Assembly (NCBI RefSeq): GCF_900113015.1
Contig: NZ_FONV01000020.1
Coordinates: 1-64,000 of the forward strand
Source: Actinoplanes philippinensis
GTDB taxonomy: Bacteria > Actinomycetota > Actinomycetes > Mycobacteriales > Micromonosporaceae
Direction of reading: 5' to 3'
DNA length: 64,000 nt
The position numbers and the translations under genes are program-made. A model generated the notes under the pieces. It had not been told where the DNA came from. It was given only the letters and a program-made list of their open reading frames with translations, and made no database searches. Shown piece after piece: positions 1 through 8,558 of the stretch (position 1 is its first letter; every line of letters begins with the position of its first letter).

Positions 1-88
1 CCTCGAAGGTCGAGCGAGCAGGGCGATGGCCCGACGGTCACCGGTGCACTCGAACCACCATCAGCTCGAGTGAGACAAGGGTGCACCA

Positions 89-970
89 ATGAGCATCGAC
101 GACCCGCTCCTGCCCGCGCTGCCCGACGGTCATGTCGTCATCGACGTCGTGCCGCGCACCGGCGGCTCGCTGAACACGGTGCACGAGGTCCGGCTGGCGT
201 CCGGCGAGTCGCTGATCGTCAAGCGGTACGCCGACTCGGAACGGCCGGCCCAGGCCAAGGAGGTGTACGTCTACGGCCTGATGGCGGCCCTCCCCCAGGT
301 GCCCCGGGTCGTGCACGTGGACCCCGTACAGCGAACGACGGTCCTGACTCTGCTCCCGGGCCGGCCGATGTGGGAACGCGCCCCGGACCCGGTGGCGGTC
401 CGGGCCGCCTACCGCAGGATCGGCGAGTTCCAGGCCGCCCTGCACCGCATCCACCTGCCGGCCTACGGCCGCCTCACCACCGGCATCGTCGACCCGGCAG
501 CCGACAACACGACGTACATGCGCCGGAGGTTCGCCGGCCAGCTCGCCGAGTTCCTCGCCGCCGGTGGCCCCACAGACATCCACGACGCCGTGGCGGCGCG
601 GGTGGCGGCGAGCGGCCGCTGCCTCGCCGCCTGCACCGCCCCGGTGCTGTGCCACAACGACCTGCACGAGGGCAACGTCCTGGTCGACGACGCCGGGGTG
701 GTGACCGGTTTCGTCGACGTCGAGAACGCAGAGTCCGCCGACCCGATGACCGACCTGGCGAAGACCATCCAGTTCGACGACGCGCCGGAGAAGCGGGCGG
801 CGCTGCTGGACGGCTACGGCCCGCTGCCGCCGTACGGCGCCGAGCGCATCGACCTGTACCGGGTGTTCCACGCCCTGGAACTGTGGACCTGGTTCACCTC
901 GATCGGCGACCGGGAACGCCTGCCGGCGCTGCTCACCCACCTGAGATCGGCCGGTGCACGACGCCGGTGA
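89..970 (+). CDS. APH-family phosphotransferase (aminoglycoside/small-molecule kinase fold)
   Basis: This 293-residue protein has the aminoglycoside phosphotransferase (kinase-like) fold. The N-lobe carries the ATP-binding lysine in LIVKRY (about residue 45). The C-lobe has the Brenner motif HNDLHEGNVL (about residues 189-198), and FVDVENA takes the place of the metal-binding IDxxxA segment. The start is ATG with AAGGGTG just upstream. The family phosphorylates hydroxyls of antibiotics or metabolites with ATP; the sequence does not fix the substrate, and resistance is only one option. Its 3' end overlaps the convergent TetR gene by 38 bp. Confidence 0.85.
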   Translation: MSIDDPLLPALPDGHVVIDVVPRTGGSLNTVHEVRLASGESLIVKRYADSERPAQAKEVYVYGLMAALPQVPRVVHVDPVQRTTVLTLLPGRPMWERAPDPVAVRAAYRRIGEFQAALHRIHLPAYGRLTTGIVDPAADNTTYMRRRFAGQLAEFLAAGGPTDIHDAVAARVAASGRCLAACTAPVLCHNDLHEGNVLVDDAGVVTGFVDVENAESADPMTDLAKTIQFDDAPEKRAALLDGYGPLPPYGAERIDLYRVFHALELWTWFTSIGDRERLPALLTHLRSAGARRR

Positions 971-1607
971 GGAAGATGTCCACACCGGCCAGGAACTGCT
1001 CGCGATCGTCGTGCCCGGCCAGCAGCGCGGCCGACTCCTGGACTGCGGCGTCGGCGTCGTGCCGCGCCCACCGGGCCGCGAGCCTCTCCAGGTAGGCCCG
1101 CCGGGCGGCGTCGTCGGGGGCCCGGCGGGCGCCCGCCGCATGCTGGGCGGCCGCCCCCAGCACGTAGTTGACCAGCGCCGACCCGGCCTCGGACAGCGCC
1201 GCGCCGCGGGCCCCGAGACGGCGCAGGTGCACGCCGAGGCTGGTCCAGATGCCCAGCACGGCGGGCTGGAACGGCTCCCGCGACAGTTGCGCCCCCACCC
1301 ACGGGTGGGCGTCGATCGCGTCGAAGACGCCGAGGGCCAGCGCACGGATCGCCCGCCGCGGATCGTCGTCGCCGGGGTGCGCGGTCACCCGGCCGATCAC
1401 GTCCTCGGCGGCGGCGGCGAGCAGCTCGTCCTTGCCCGCGACGTGGTGGTAGATGGCGCCCCGCCCGGTCGCGAGGCGGGCGGTGACGGCCCGCACGGTC
1501 AGACCCTCCTCCCCCGCGGTGTCGAGGATCTCGACGGCCGCCTCGACGATGCGCTCCCGGGAGAGCGCGTCGGTGCGCCGGGGGTTCCGCTGCGGCGGGG
1601 AGGTCAT
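933..1607 (-). CDS. TetR family transcriptional regulator
   Basis: The 224-residue protein has a TetR N-terminal helix-turn-helix (about residues 15-62; ARLATGRGAIYHHVAGKDEL is the recognition region) and a helical ligand domain. It is divergent from the flavin monooxygenase at 1685. Two 17-bp palindromes lie between them, so it most likely represses both itself and the monooxygenase and is released by an aromatic or drug ligand. A TTGGAC/CAAGAT promoter on the minus strand overlaps one palindrome, and its -10 box ends 6 nt before the ATG, suggesting a leaderless mRNA. The ligand is unknown. Confidence 0.9.
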   Translation of the reverse strand: MTSPPQRNPRRTDALSRERIVEAAVEILDTAGEEGLTVRAVTARLATGRGAIYHHVAGKDELLAAAAEDVIGRVTAHPGDDDPRRAIRALALGVFDAIDAHPWVGAQLSREPFQPAVLGIWTSLGVHLRRLGARGAALSEAGSALVNYVLGAAAQHAAGARRAPDDAARRAYLERLAARWARHDADAAVQESAALLAGHDDREQFLAGVDIFLTGVVHRPISGG

Positions 1608-1625
1608 GCCCCCATCTTGACACAG

Positions 1626-1642
1626 TTGGACCGGCGGTCCAA
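1626..1642. promoter_or_regulatory. TetR operator 1 (17-bp palindrome)
   Basis: TTGGACCGGCGGTCCAA is a palindrome apart from its central base. On the minus strand its TTGGAC forms the -35 of the tetR promoter (17-bp spacer to CAAGAT). Binding here would block tetR transcription, which implies autorepression. Confidence 0.75.
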
Positions 1643-1653
1643 TCTAGGGATCG

Positions 1654-1670
1654 TTGGACCGCCGGTCCAA
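1654..1670. promoter_or_regulatory. TetR operator 2 (17-bp palindrome)
   Basis: TTGGACCGCCGGTCCAA is the exact reverse complement of operator 1, with centres 28 bp apart. It sits just upstream of the ribosome-binding site of the monooxygenase, where it can block rightward transcription. Confidence 0.75.
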
Positions 1671-1684
1671 AAGAAGGGAAGACC

Positions 1685-2809
1685 ATGATCACTCCCGTCA
1701 CCGTCATCGGCGCAGGCCTCGGAGGGCTGACCCTGGCGCGGGTCCTGCATCGGCACGGCATACCGGTCACCGTCCACGAAGCGGACCCCTCCCCCGGCGC
1801 CCGCACCCAGGGCGGCCAGCTCGACCTGCACGAGCACAACGGCCAGCGCGCCCTGGAGATCGCCGGCCTGACCAGCGAGTACCGGGCGATCATCCACCGG
1901 GGCGCCGGCGCCCAGCGGGTCCTCGACCGGCACGCGGCAGTCCTGGCCGAGCTGCCCGACGACGGCTCGATGACCCGCCCGGAGGCGCTGCGCGGCGACA
2001 TCCGGCGCATCCTGCTGGAGTCGCTGCCCGAAGGGACCGTGCGGTGGGGCCGCAAGCTGCGCTCGGTGACCGCCCTGGGCGGCGGACGGCACGAGCTCAC
2101 CTTCGCCGACGGCGCCACCCTCGTCTCCGAGCTGCTGGTCGGCGCGGACGGCGCCTGGTCGAAGGTCCGGCCGCTGCTGTCGGCCCACACCCCGCGGTAC
2201 GCCGGCATGAGTTACATCGACACGTATCTGCACGACGTCGGCGCCCGGCACCCGGCCGCCGCCGAGCTGGTCGGCCCCGGCGCCATGTATGCGCTGGTCC
2301 CCGGCCGGGGCTTCCTCGCCCACCGGGAGCCGGGCGACGTCATCCACACCTACGTCGTGCTCGACCACCCGCCGGCCTGGTTCGCCGGCCTCGACTTCAC
2401 CGACGCCGTAACCACGAGGAAACGGATCGCCGCCGAGTTCGACGGCTGGGCGCCCGGGCTCGTGTCGCTGATCGCCGACAGCGACACCGATCCGGTGCTG
2501 CGCAGCATCCACCGGCTGCCCGACGACCATCGCTGGGACCGCGTCCCGGGTGTGACGCTCCTCGGCGACGCGGCCCACGTGACGCTTCCCGGCGGCGAGG
2601 GCGCGAACATCGCGATGCTCGACGGGGCCGAGCTGGGCGAGGCGCTCGCCGCCGGCCCCGGCAGCATCGAGAAGGCCTTGGCGGCGTACGAGCGGAGGAT
2701 GTTCTCCCGCAGCGCGGAGGAGGCGCGGGCGGCCCGGGAGACCATCGACCTGATCTTCGGCGACGGGGCCCCGCACGGCCTGGCCGCCCTCTTCGCTGGA
2801 GCCGCCTGA
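1685..2809 (+). CDS. FAD-dependent monooxygenase, TetX-like
   Basis: This 374-residue class A flavoprotein monooxygenase begins with the Rossmann motif VIGAGLGGLTLARVL. It has the FAD-binding LLGDAAHVTLPGGEGAN segment near residue 295. Length and the motif PGGEGANIAMLDGAELG resemble TetX-type and aromatic-compound hydroxylases, which use NAD(P)H and O2 to hydroxylate a ring. AAGGGAAG precedes the ATG. The divergent TetR and twin operators suggest induction by the substrate or a related drug. A tetracycline-inactivating role is possible but not shown; other polyketide or phenolic substrates are equally likely. Confidence 0.85.
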   Translation: MITPVTVIGAGLGGLTLARVLHRHGIPVTVHEADPSPGARTQGGQLDLHEHNGQRALEIAGLTSEYRAIIHRGAGAQRVLDRHAAVLAELPDDGSMTRPEALRGDIRRILLESLPEGTVRWGRKLRSVTALGGGRHELTFADGATLVSELLVGADGAWSKVRPLLSAHTPRYAGMSYIDTYLHDVGARHPAAAELVGPGAMYALVPGRGFLAHREPGDVIHTYVVLDHPPAWFAGLDFTDAVTTRKRIAAEFDGWAPGLVSLIADSDTDPVLRSIHRLPDDHRWDRVPGVTLLGDAAHVTLPGGEGANIAMLDGAELGEALAAGPGSIEKALAAYERRMFSRSAEEARAARETIDLIFGDGAPHGLAALFAGAA

Positions 2810-2855
2810 TACCGGCAGCCGGCCGGCGGCCCGGTACCGCCGTAGGCTCGACGGC

Positions 2856-3380
2856 ATGACGACATTGCAGTATCAGTGCGCCATGTCGCTCGACGGTTTC
2901 ATCGCCGGCCGCGACGGTGACATGTCGTGGCTGGACACCGGGACCGCGCCCGGCGAGACGAATCCGCTGGTGGCTCAGGTGGGCGCGGTGCTCAGCGGCG
3001 CCCGGACCTACCATGGCGACGACCCGAACGCCGGGACCGAGCAGGAGGGCGGCTACGACGGGCAGTACACCGGGCCGACCATCGTGCTCACCCACCACGT
3101 GCCGCCGTCCGCCCCGCCGGGCGTGACGTTCGCCGACGACCTCGGCAAGGCGATCGAGCTGGCCCGGGAGGCGGCCGGCGACAGGCTGGTGAGCGTCCTG
3201 GGCGCGGATGTCGCCCGCCAGTGCATCGCGGCCGGCCTGCTCGACGAGGTCCTCGTCCACCTCATCCCGGTGCTGCTCGGCGACGGGGTGCGGCTCTTCG
3301 ACAATCCGGGCGGCGATCCGGTACGCCTGGAGGTGCTGGAGTCGGGTCCGCTGATGGTCCGCGCCCGGATCGTCCGCTGA
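2856..3380 (+). CDS. Dihydrofolate reductase family protein (RibD C-terminal fold)
   Basis: The 174-residue protein starts with MTTLQYQCAMSLDGFIAGRDG, the typical N-terminus of RibD-C/DHFR-fold reductases. It retains the nucleotide-binding core (VSVLGADVARQCIAAGLLDE) and the final LIPVLLGDGVRLF segment. Such stand-alone proteins bind NADPH; their substrates in actinomycetes are mostly unknown. A TAGGCT -10 box ends 7 nt before the ATG, so the gene is probably leaderless and transcribed separately from the monooxygenase 46 bp upstream. Confidence 0.85.
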   Translation: MTTLQYQCAMSLDGFIAGRDGDMSWLDTGTAPGETNPLVAQVGAVLSGARTYHGDDPNAGTEQEGGYDGQYTGPTIVLTHHVPPSAPPGVTFADDLGKAIELAREAAGDRLVSVLGADVARQCIAAGLLDEVLVHLIPVLLGDGVRLFDNPGGDPVRLEVLESGPLMVRARIVR

Positions 3381-3383
3381 CGC

Positions 3384-5009
3384 CTACCGGGTGCCGAGCA
3401 CGGCCGCCGCGGTGAGCCGGGCACGGCCGGCACAGCCGGTCACCGTGATCCGCACGTGCCGGCCGAGCCCGGTGAACTCGGTGCGCCCGCCGGTGGCGTC
3501 GCGGGCCACGGTGGTCCAGCGGCGCCCGTCGGCGGACGCCTCCACCCGGTACCGGACGTCCCGGGCCCCGGCGAAGGCGGGGGTGACGCCGGTCAGCTCC
3601 CGCTGCCGTCCCAGGTCGACCCGCCAGGACGCGTGCCCGGCCGGCGCCCAGCGACGTCCTCGCGCGTGGTCGGACGGGATCTCCTCGGCGGTGTACCGGC
3701 TGTAGTTGTAGAGGCGTTTCGCCTGCGGCAACGGCCGGCCGGTGACCTTGGCGGCCAGGTCGCACGGCCCGTTCGCGTACAGGTGCGCGTGGTCGCCCAT
3801 CACATAGTCGACCACCTCGGTACGGTCGTCGCCGCACACGTCACCGCGCATCATCCGCCCGTCGACGCCGAACGTGGCGATCCGCTCGCCCGTGCCGTCC
3901 CAGATGCCGGCCACCTCGCCGCAGCCCCGGTTCCAGGACAGCAGCAGGTCGGAGTACGTGCCGTCCCAGTTGTGCAGGGGCTCCAGGACGGTCCCCCAGC
4001 AGCCGAGGGTGGTGCGGTTCTCCTTCCACAGCGTCTGCCCGGCGGCCGAGACGAGGTAGAGGCCGTCCTTGCCGGTGGCCGACGTGCGGTCGACCCGGTC
4101 CAGTCCGGCCACCTCGAGCCCGGGCAGCTCGGGCCGGAAGTCGCCGAGCCCGACCTGCTGGGCCTCGACGGCATCGGTGTTCTGCCACAGCGCCCTGCCG
4201 TCCCACCGGTACGCGTTGGTGCTGTCCCCGCCCTTGCCCGCGCCACCGAACACGATGTCCTCGCCACCGTCGCCGTCGATGTCGCCGACCCCGATCGAGT
4301 CGGGGTGGTCGGCCATGTCGGCGGTCCACAGCAGCTCGCCGTCCGGCGTGAGGATGTCGTATCCGGCGATCAGCTCCTGCCGGCCGTCGTCGTCGAAGTC
4401 GTGCGGGTACGGCCGGTGCCCGGTCACGCCACGATGCGTCCACAGCAGCGTGCCGTACTCGTCGGTGGCCCAGACCTGCTCGTACCGGTCCTTGAAGACC
4501 AGGTCCCGCGGGTGGTCGAGGCCGCGGAAGTTCGCGATCACGATGGTGTCCCAGGCGTTCGGGCCGGGCACCGGGAACTCGCGCACGAGAGTGCCGGTCC
4601 GGCCGTCGAAGACCCGGAACATGCCCTCCATCACGGCCAGGACCTCGTTGTCGCCGTCACCGTCGAGGTCGTAGATCTCGGCCGGGATGTCGGTGCCGTT
4701 GGTGGTGACCCGCGGATCCGGGGTGCCGGCCTGCCACATCGGCGCGCCGGTGCCGAAGTCGTAAGCGGTGAGCGCCTGCACCTGCCGGCCGATGTAGGTG
4801 TCGCTGGCCAGATAGGTGGGCTGCATGGTGATCAGGTCGAGCCGGCCGTCGCCGCTGACGTCGCCGAGCAGCAGCCGTGCGCCGGTGCCGCCCGCGCTGG
4901 TGTCGATGCTGGTGATCAGCTGCGGCCCGGCCGCCGCCGCCCGGGCCGGTGCCGCGGGGGCGACGAGCGCGAGGGCGGCGGCGGTGAGCAGGGTAAGGAC
5001 GCGTCTCAC
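3384..5009 (-). CDS. Secreted FG-GAP/VCBS beta-propeller protein, rhamnogalacturonan-lyase-like
   Basis: The 541-residue protein starts with GTG (VRRVLTLLTAAALALVAPAA) as a signal peptide. Repeated calcium-loop motifs follow (GDVSGDGRLD, YDLDGDGDNE, DFDDDGRQE, GDIDGDGGED), as in FG-GAP/VCBS propellers and in PL11 rhamnogalacturonan lyases. Near residue 430 comes YNYSRYTAEEIP, then a C-terminal region resembling a discoidin (F5/8C) module. The GTG overlaps the acetylesterase stop (GTGA), so the two are translationally coupled, pointing to pectin (RG-I) use. A lyase activity is inference; it may be only a binding propeller. Longer upstream starts would remove the signal peptide from the N-terminus. 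Confidence 0.7.
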   Translation of the reverse strand: MRRVLTLLTAAALALVAPAAPARAAAAGPQLITSIDTSAGGTGARLLLGDVSGDGRLDLITMQPTYLASDTYIGRQVQALTAYDFGTGAPMWQAGTPDPRVTTNGTDIPAEIYDLDGDGDNEVLAVMEGMFRVFDGRTGTLVREFPVPGPNAWDTIVIANFRGLDHPRDLVFKDRYEQVWATDEYGTLLWTHRGVTGHRPYPHDFDDDGRQELIAGYDILTPDGELLWTADMADHPDSIGVGDIDGDGGEDIVFGGAGKGGDSTNAYRWDGRALWQNTDAVEAQQVGLGDFRPELPGLEVAGLDRVDRTSATGKDGLYLVSAAGQTLWKENRTTLGCWGTVLEPLHNWDGTYSDLLLSWNRGCGEVAGIWDGTGERIATFGVDGRMMRGDVCGDDRTEVVDYVMGDHAHLYANGPCDLAAKVTGRPLPQAKRLYNYSRYTAEEIPSDHARGRRWAPAGHASWRVDLGRQRELTGVTPAFAGARDVRYRVEASADGRRWTTVARDATGGRTEFTGLGRHVRITVTGCAGRARLTAAAVLGTR

Positions 5010-5836
5010 AGCAGATGTCCGGCGAGCGCGATGTTCTGGGTCCGCAGGGCGCCGGCCACGAGTCCGGCGATGCGCTGTGCGCCGTACGTCTCGAAGTGGG
5101 TGTGGTCGCTGCAGAAGTACTGCCCGACGAGCCCGGACGTGTAGTCGCCGTTGTTGGGACACAGCTTGACCGCGTTGTAGTGGTTGACGCTGAGCGTCTG
5201 CAGGTCGATGACCGGCGATCCGGTGGCCGCGCCGGCCGCGACGGTCTGCGTGACGAAGCCGCGGTTCTTGACCGCGGTGCTGCCCGAGCAGGTGATCGCC
5301 GCGACCGGGGTGAGCAGCACCGGGTAGGCGCCGCGGGCCTTCGCGGTCTGCGCCATCATGGTCATCAGCTGCTGGTAACGGGCCGTGCCGACGTGCCGGG
5401 GGCAGGTGGTCGAGCCGTCGTTGATGCCGAACTGGATGAACAGGTAGTCACCGGCCTTCATCCCGTCGAGCACCCGCTGCCAGCGGGCCGAGGCGGTGGT
5501 CGAGCTGAGGACGCACTCGCCGTTGGAGCCGATGGTGGAGGTGACGCCGCCTTCGTAGAGCCAGGTCTGGATGCTGCGGCCGCCGAGGGCCAGGTTGTTG
5601 ACGACGACGTCGCTGGTGAACAGCGCGTCGAACTGGGCGCCCCAGCCGACCGGGCAGGCGGCGGCCGGGTTGGCCATGGTGGAGTCGCCGGCCAGCCAGA
5701 CCGTGGTGGTCGCGGCCGCCGCGGCGGCGGACGCGGGCCGCTCGCCGCATCCGGGCAGTCCGGGCGCGGCGGCGGGCGCGGTCAGGATCAGGGGTACGGC
5801 CAGAGCGGTGACGATGAGTCGCCGGAGCATGCGCAT
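5006..5836 (-). CDS. Secreted SGNH esterase, rhamnogalacturonan acetylesterase-like (CE12)
   Basis: The 276-residue protein has a long signal peptide (to about residue 40). SGNH blocks follow: GDST with the nucleophile Ser, LALGGRSIQTW for the Gly, FGINDGS for the Asn, and SDHTHFETYGA for the catalytic Asp-His pair. This set matches rhamnogalacturonan acetylesterases, which deacetylate RG-I pectin outside the cell. It is first in a two-gene operon with the propeller protein. A LacI-type operator and a TTGACA promoter lie upstream, so it is probably induced by a pectin-derived sugar. Confidence 0.85.
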   Translation of the reverse strand: MRMLRRLIVTALAVPLILTAPAAAPGLPGCGERPASAAAAAATTTVWLAGDSTMANPAAACPVGWGAQFDALFTSDVVVNNLALGGRSIQTWLYEGGVTSTIGSNGECVLSSTTASARWQRVLDGMKAGDYLFIQFGINDGSTTCPRHVGTARYQQLMTMMAQTAKARGAYPVLLTPVAAITCSGSTAVKNRGFVTQTVAAGAATGSPVIDLQTLSVNHYNAVKLCPNNGDYTSGLVGQYFCSDHTHFETYGAQRIAGLVAGALRTQNIALAGHLL

Positions 5837-5924
5837 GGTTCCTCCGTGTGGGGATGCACGTCTGCCGGCGGACCGCGGCGGTCGGGGGATGCGGTGACGC
5901 GGGCAGGCCGCGAAACGCCGGGGA

Positions 5925-5936
5925 TGAATCGTTTCA
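5925..5936. promoter_or_regulatory. LacI-family type operator
   Basis: TGAATCGTTTCA has the form TGAA-N-CG-N-TTCA, a near-palindrome with the central CpG typical of LacI-family operators. It lies about 90 bp upstream of the acetylesterase start and just downstream of the predicted -10 box, a repressing position. No lacI gene is in the window. Confidence 0.5.
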
Positions 5937-5954
5937 CGGCACAGGGACCCTATC

Positions 5955-5984
5955 AGCGTAGGTATTGAGAAGTTTCGATGTCAA
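5955..5984 (-). promoter_or_regulatory. Promoter of the pectin-esterase operon
   Basis: On the minus strand a perfect TTGACA (-35, 5984-5979) is followed after 18 bp by TACGCT (-10, 5960-5955). It faces the acetylesterase operon and the LacI-type site sits about 19 bp beyond the -10. Confidence 0.55.
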
Positions 5985-6054
5985 TTGGCGATGACGGTGG
6001 CGGTCGAGCCGTCGATGGAGAACTCGGGCGGCCGGGGTGAACACGATGCTCGGG

Positions 6055-7362
6055 TCACGCAGCACTCCCGTCGGGGCCCGTCCCTTTCAACACGGTCGGT
6101 TTCCCCGCGATATGCGGAGCGCGGCCGGGCACGTCCACCGGTCGATCGGCAGTGTTCAGCACCGATCGCACTCGAACACCGCGGGCGGCGAAACCGGCCA
6201 GCGCGATCCCGGCCGGCACCAGCAGGTAGATCCCGCTGAGCGCCAGGGTCGCTGCCGTCAGGGCGCTGCCGGCGACCGCTGTCGCGCGGGTCCACCCGCC
6301 GGGCAGCAGCCGGACCGCGGCCAGGGCGCCGACGAACATCACCGCGGCCAGGCACGCCGACGTGGCGCGCAGCAGCGGGTCCAGGCCGACCGGCAGCACC
6401 AGCACGGCGGCGCCGAGCACCGCGATCGCCGCGCCGAGCACGGTCAGGCTGCGGTGCGGCGTCGCGATCCGGTGCGGCAACAGCCGCTGCCCGGCCAGCG
6501 CCACCCCGAGCCGGGACGCCCCGGCGAGGTACGTGTTGACCGCGCCGAAGGTCAGCACCAGCGCCGCGATCCCGGTCACCGGCCCGGCGGCCGCGCCGAG
6601 GCCCGTGGCTGTCATCGCGGTCAACGGAACCGGCGAGGACGCCGCGCCCGAGCCGACCACCGTCACCGCCACACCCAGGTAGATCACCGCCACCGTGACC
6701 AGGGTCAGCGCGGTGGCCGTCAGCAGCCGCCGCCCCTCGAACTCGGCCGACAGGTGGCTCGCCGCCTCCCACCCGACGAACGCGAAGATCAGCACGCCGA
6801 TCGCGCTGCCGACCCCACCGAGGCCGTGCGGGAGGAACGGCTCGAACCGTTCGGCCCGTACCGCCGGCACGCTCGCCACGATCGCGGCGGTCAACACCGA
6901 GAGCAACAGACCGACCATCACCACCTGGGTACGGCCACTGGCCCGCAATCCGGCAGCGTTGGTCACCAGCGCCGCCGCCAGCAGGCCGAACGCGATCACC
7001 ACGGCCGCCCGCCCGTCCCAGCCGAACGCGTCCGCCGCGTAGACGCCGCCGGCCAGCGCGCCCGCGAGGGTGCCGATCGGCACGGCCACGAAGAACCACC
7101 AGCCGACCGCCGCGTACGCCCCGCGCCCGAGCGCCTTCCCGGCGAAGTGCGCCACCCCGCCGCCGTCCGGATGCCGCAGCCCGAGCAGCGCGAACGTGAA
7201 CGCGACCGGAACGCTGACGACCAGCAGCGCCGCCCACGCCAGCACCGACCCCGGCCCGGCCGCCTGTGCCGCCAGGTGCGGCAGCACCAGCATGCCCGGG
7301 CCGAGCACACCGCCGAGAACGGTCGCCGTGCCCTGCCAGACTCCCAAACGATGCCCTGTCAT
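6055..7362 (-). CDS. APC family amino acid permease
   Basis: This 435-residue membrane protein has about 12 hydrophobic segments. Its N-terminal QGTATVLGGVLGPGMLVLPH is the APC-superfamily TM1 motif for substrate binding. The likely substrate is an amino acid or amine taken up or exported by proton coupling. I chose the ATG at 7362 over an upstream one (7380) because a TAGCGT -10 box ends 7 nt before it, indicating a leaderless transcript. It is divergent from an Lrp-type regulator 80 bp away, which probably controls it in response to an amino acid. Confidence 0.85.
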   Translation of the reverse strand: MTGHRLGVWQGTATVLGGVLGPGMLVLPHLAAQAAGPGSVLAWAALLVVSVPVAFTFALLGLRHPDGGGVAHFAGKALGRGAYAAVGWWFFVAVPIGTLAGALAGGVYAADAFGWDGRAAVVIAFGLLAAALVTNAAGLRASGRTQVVMVGLLLSVLTAAIVASVPAVRAERFEPFLPHGLGGVGSAIGVLIFAFVGWEAASHLSAEFEGRRLLTATALTLVTVAVIYLGVAVTVVGSGAASSPVPLTAMTATGLGAAAGPVTGIAALVLTFGAVNTYLAGASRLGVALAGQRLLPHRIATPHRSLTVLGAAIAVLGAAVLVLPVGLDPLLRATSACLAAVMFVGALAAVRLLPGGWTRATAVAGSALTAATLALSGIYLLVPAGIALAGFAARGVRVRSVLNTADRPVDVPGRAPHIAGKPTVLKGTGPDGSAA

Positions 7363-7381
7363 GCGTACGACGCTAGGCATC

Positions 7382-7420
7382 TGTTCGGTGTGATCGTCCG
7401 CATGCCGAACGTTTGCTCGG
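7382..7420. promoter_or_regulatory. Permease/lrp intergenic region with TTCGG/CCGAA elements
   Basis: TGTTCGG (7382-7388), CCGAAC (7405-7410) and GCTCGG (7415-7420) form overlapping inverted elements between the divergent permease and lrp-type genes. Lrp proteins bind such degenerate repeats as octamers, so this is the plausible shared control region. The exact operator cannot be fixed by eye. Confidence 0.35.
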
Positions 7421-7442
7421 AATCGATGGCGAGAATGGGTGG

Positions 7443-7904
7443 ATGGACGAACTAGACGCGCGAATCATCGGCCTGCTGCAGTCAGATGCACGGTTGTCGA
7501 ACCGGGAGTTCGCCCGGCGGCTCGGCATCGCCCCGTCGACTTGCCTGGAACGGGTCCGCGCCCTCACCCGGCAGGGGGTGATCCGTGGCTATCACGCCGA
7601 CATCGACCCGGCCGCGCTCAACCGGGGCGTCCAGGCCATGGTGTCGGTGCAGGTGCGGCCGTTGAGCCGGGCCGTCATCGACACGTTCAAGGCGTCCGCC
7701 GGGAAGATGCCCGAAGTGCTGCACGTCTTCGTGCTGGCCGGCGGTGACGACTTCCTGCTGCACATCGGCGTGCCCGACCTGGACGCGATGCACGCGTTCC
7801 TGCTCGACCGGCTCAGCAAGCGCCGGGAGGTGGCCGGCTTCCGTACCTCGGTGATCTTCCAGCAGGTCAGCAACCCGGCGCCGGGCCTGCTGCCGTCACC
7901 CTGA
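7443..7904 (+). CDS. Lrp/AsnC family transcriptional regulator
   Basis: The 153-residue protein (from ATG 7443) has the Lrp N-terminal helix-turn-helix (LDARIIGLLQSDARLSNREF, then LGIAPSTCLERVRAL) and the C-terminal RAM ligand domain (VSVQVRPLS to about residue 140). Length is normal for Lrp. An in-frame TTG start at 7413 would add 10 residues without homology. The divergent APC permease suggests that it senses the transported amino acid. The sequence GAGAAT ends 6 nt before the ATG and may be the -10 of a leaderless promoter. Confidence 0.9.
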   Translation: MDELDARIIGLLQSDARLSNREFARRLGIAPSTCLERVRALTRQGVIRGYHADIDPAALNRGVQAMVSVQVRPLSRAVIDTFKASAGKMPEVLHVFVLAGGDDFLLHIGVPDLDAMHAFLLDRLSKRREVAGFRTSVIFQQVSNPAPGLLPSP

Positions 7905-7949
7905 CCGGGATCTCCGCCACGGACCTCGACAACCGGCGCCGGCCGCCCG

Positions 7950-8522
7950 TCAGCTCCGGCCGGCGCCCTCCCCGGCGGTACGCAGACACTGGTCGAGGCG
8001 CTGCAGGAAGACGTCGAACGGCTCGTCGGCCCGCCAGGTCTGATAGGCAGTGGCGGAGGCGGCGTGGGCGAGATTGAGCCGCAGGATCGCGGTCATCTCC
8101 TCGCCCGCGCGGGCCCGGCCGAGCACCCACGCGTGCAGATCGGCCCGGAACCGCTCGCCGAAGTCCTGTGTCGACTGGGCGAGCGCCGGCGACTGCGCCT
8201 TGAGCCGCCGCTGCAGCGGCATCCGGTCGCCGAGCCGCTCGGTGAACGCCATCAGGATCGCGGTCAACGACAGCCAGAGCGGCTCGTCCGCCGGCCGCTG
8301 CGCCATCAGCGCCCGCCAGTTGTCACGCTCCTCCGGATCCTGATCGAAGACGACGGCTTCCTTGCTCGCGAAGTAGTTGAAGAACGTCGCCCGGGACACG
8401 TTCGCCGCGGCGGCGATCTGCTCGACGGTGACGGCTTCGTAGCCGTGCCTGTCGAACAGCGCCAGCGCGGCGGCCCGGATCGCGCGCCACGTCTCCAGCT
8501 TCTTGCGCTCCCGCAGGCTCAT
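7950..8522 (-). CDS. TetR family regulator
   Basis: The 190-residue protein has a TetR helix-turn-helix at residues 12-58 (VEQIAAAANVSRATFFNYFASKEA) and a C-terminal all-helical domain. A TACGAT -10 box ends 6 nt before the ATG, so it is probably leaderless. It is divergent from the SDR gene at 8619 across a 13-bp palindrome and is very likely that gene's repressor. Its DNA-binding region is close in sequence to the TetR encoded at 9501 (both have EEIAAAANVSxxTxFNYF-type helices), suggesting related ancestry. Confidence 0.9.
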   Translation of the reverse strand: MSLRERKKLETWRAIRAAALALFDRHGYEAVTVEQIAAAANVSRATFFNYFASKEAVVFDQDPEERDNWRALMAQRPADEPLWLSLTAILMAFTERLGDRMPLQRRLKAQSPALAQSTQDFGERFRADLHAWVLGRARAGEEMTAILRLNLAHAASATAYQTWRADEPFDVFLQRLDQCLRTAGEGAGRS

Positions 8523-8558
8523 GCCCTGATCGTACCCGATCTAGATTCCGTCGATTTT

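Noticed and set aside
5009..5162. N-terminal extension of the propeller protein to 592 residues
   Set aside because: It would overlap the acetylesterase by more than 150 bp and move the signal peptide away from the N-terminus; GTG 5009 in GTGA is better.
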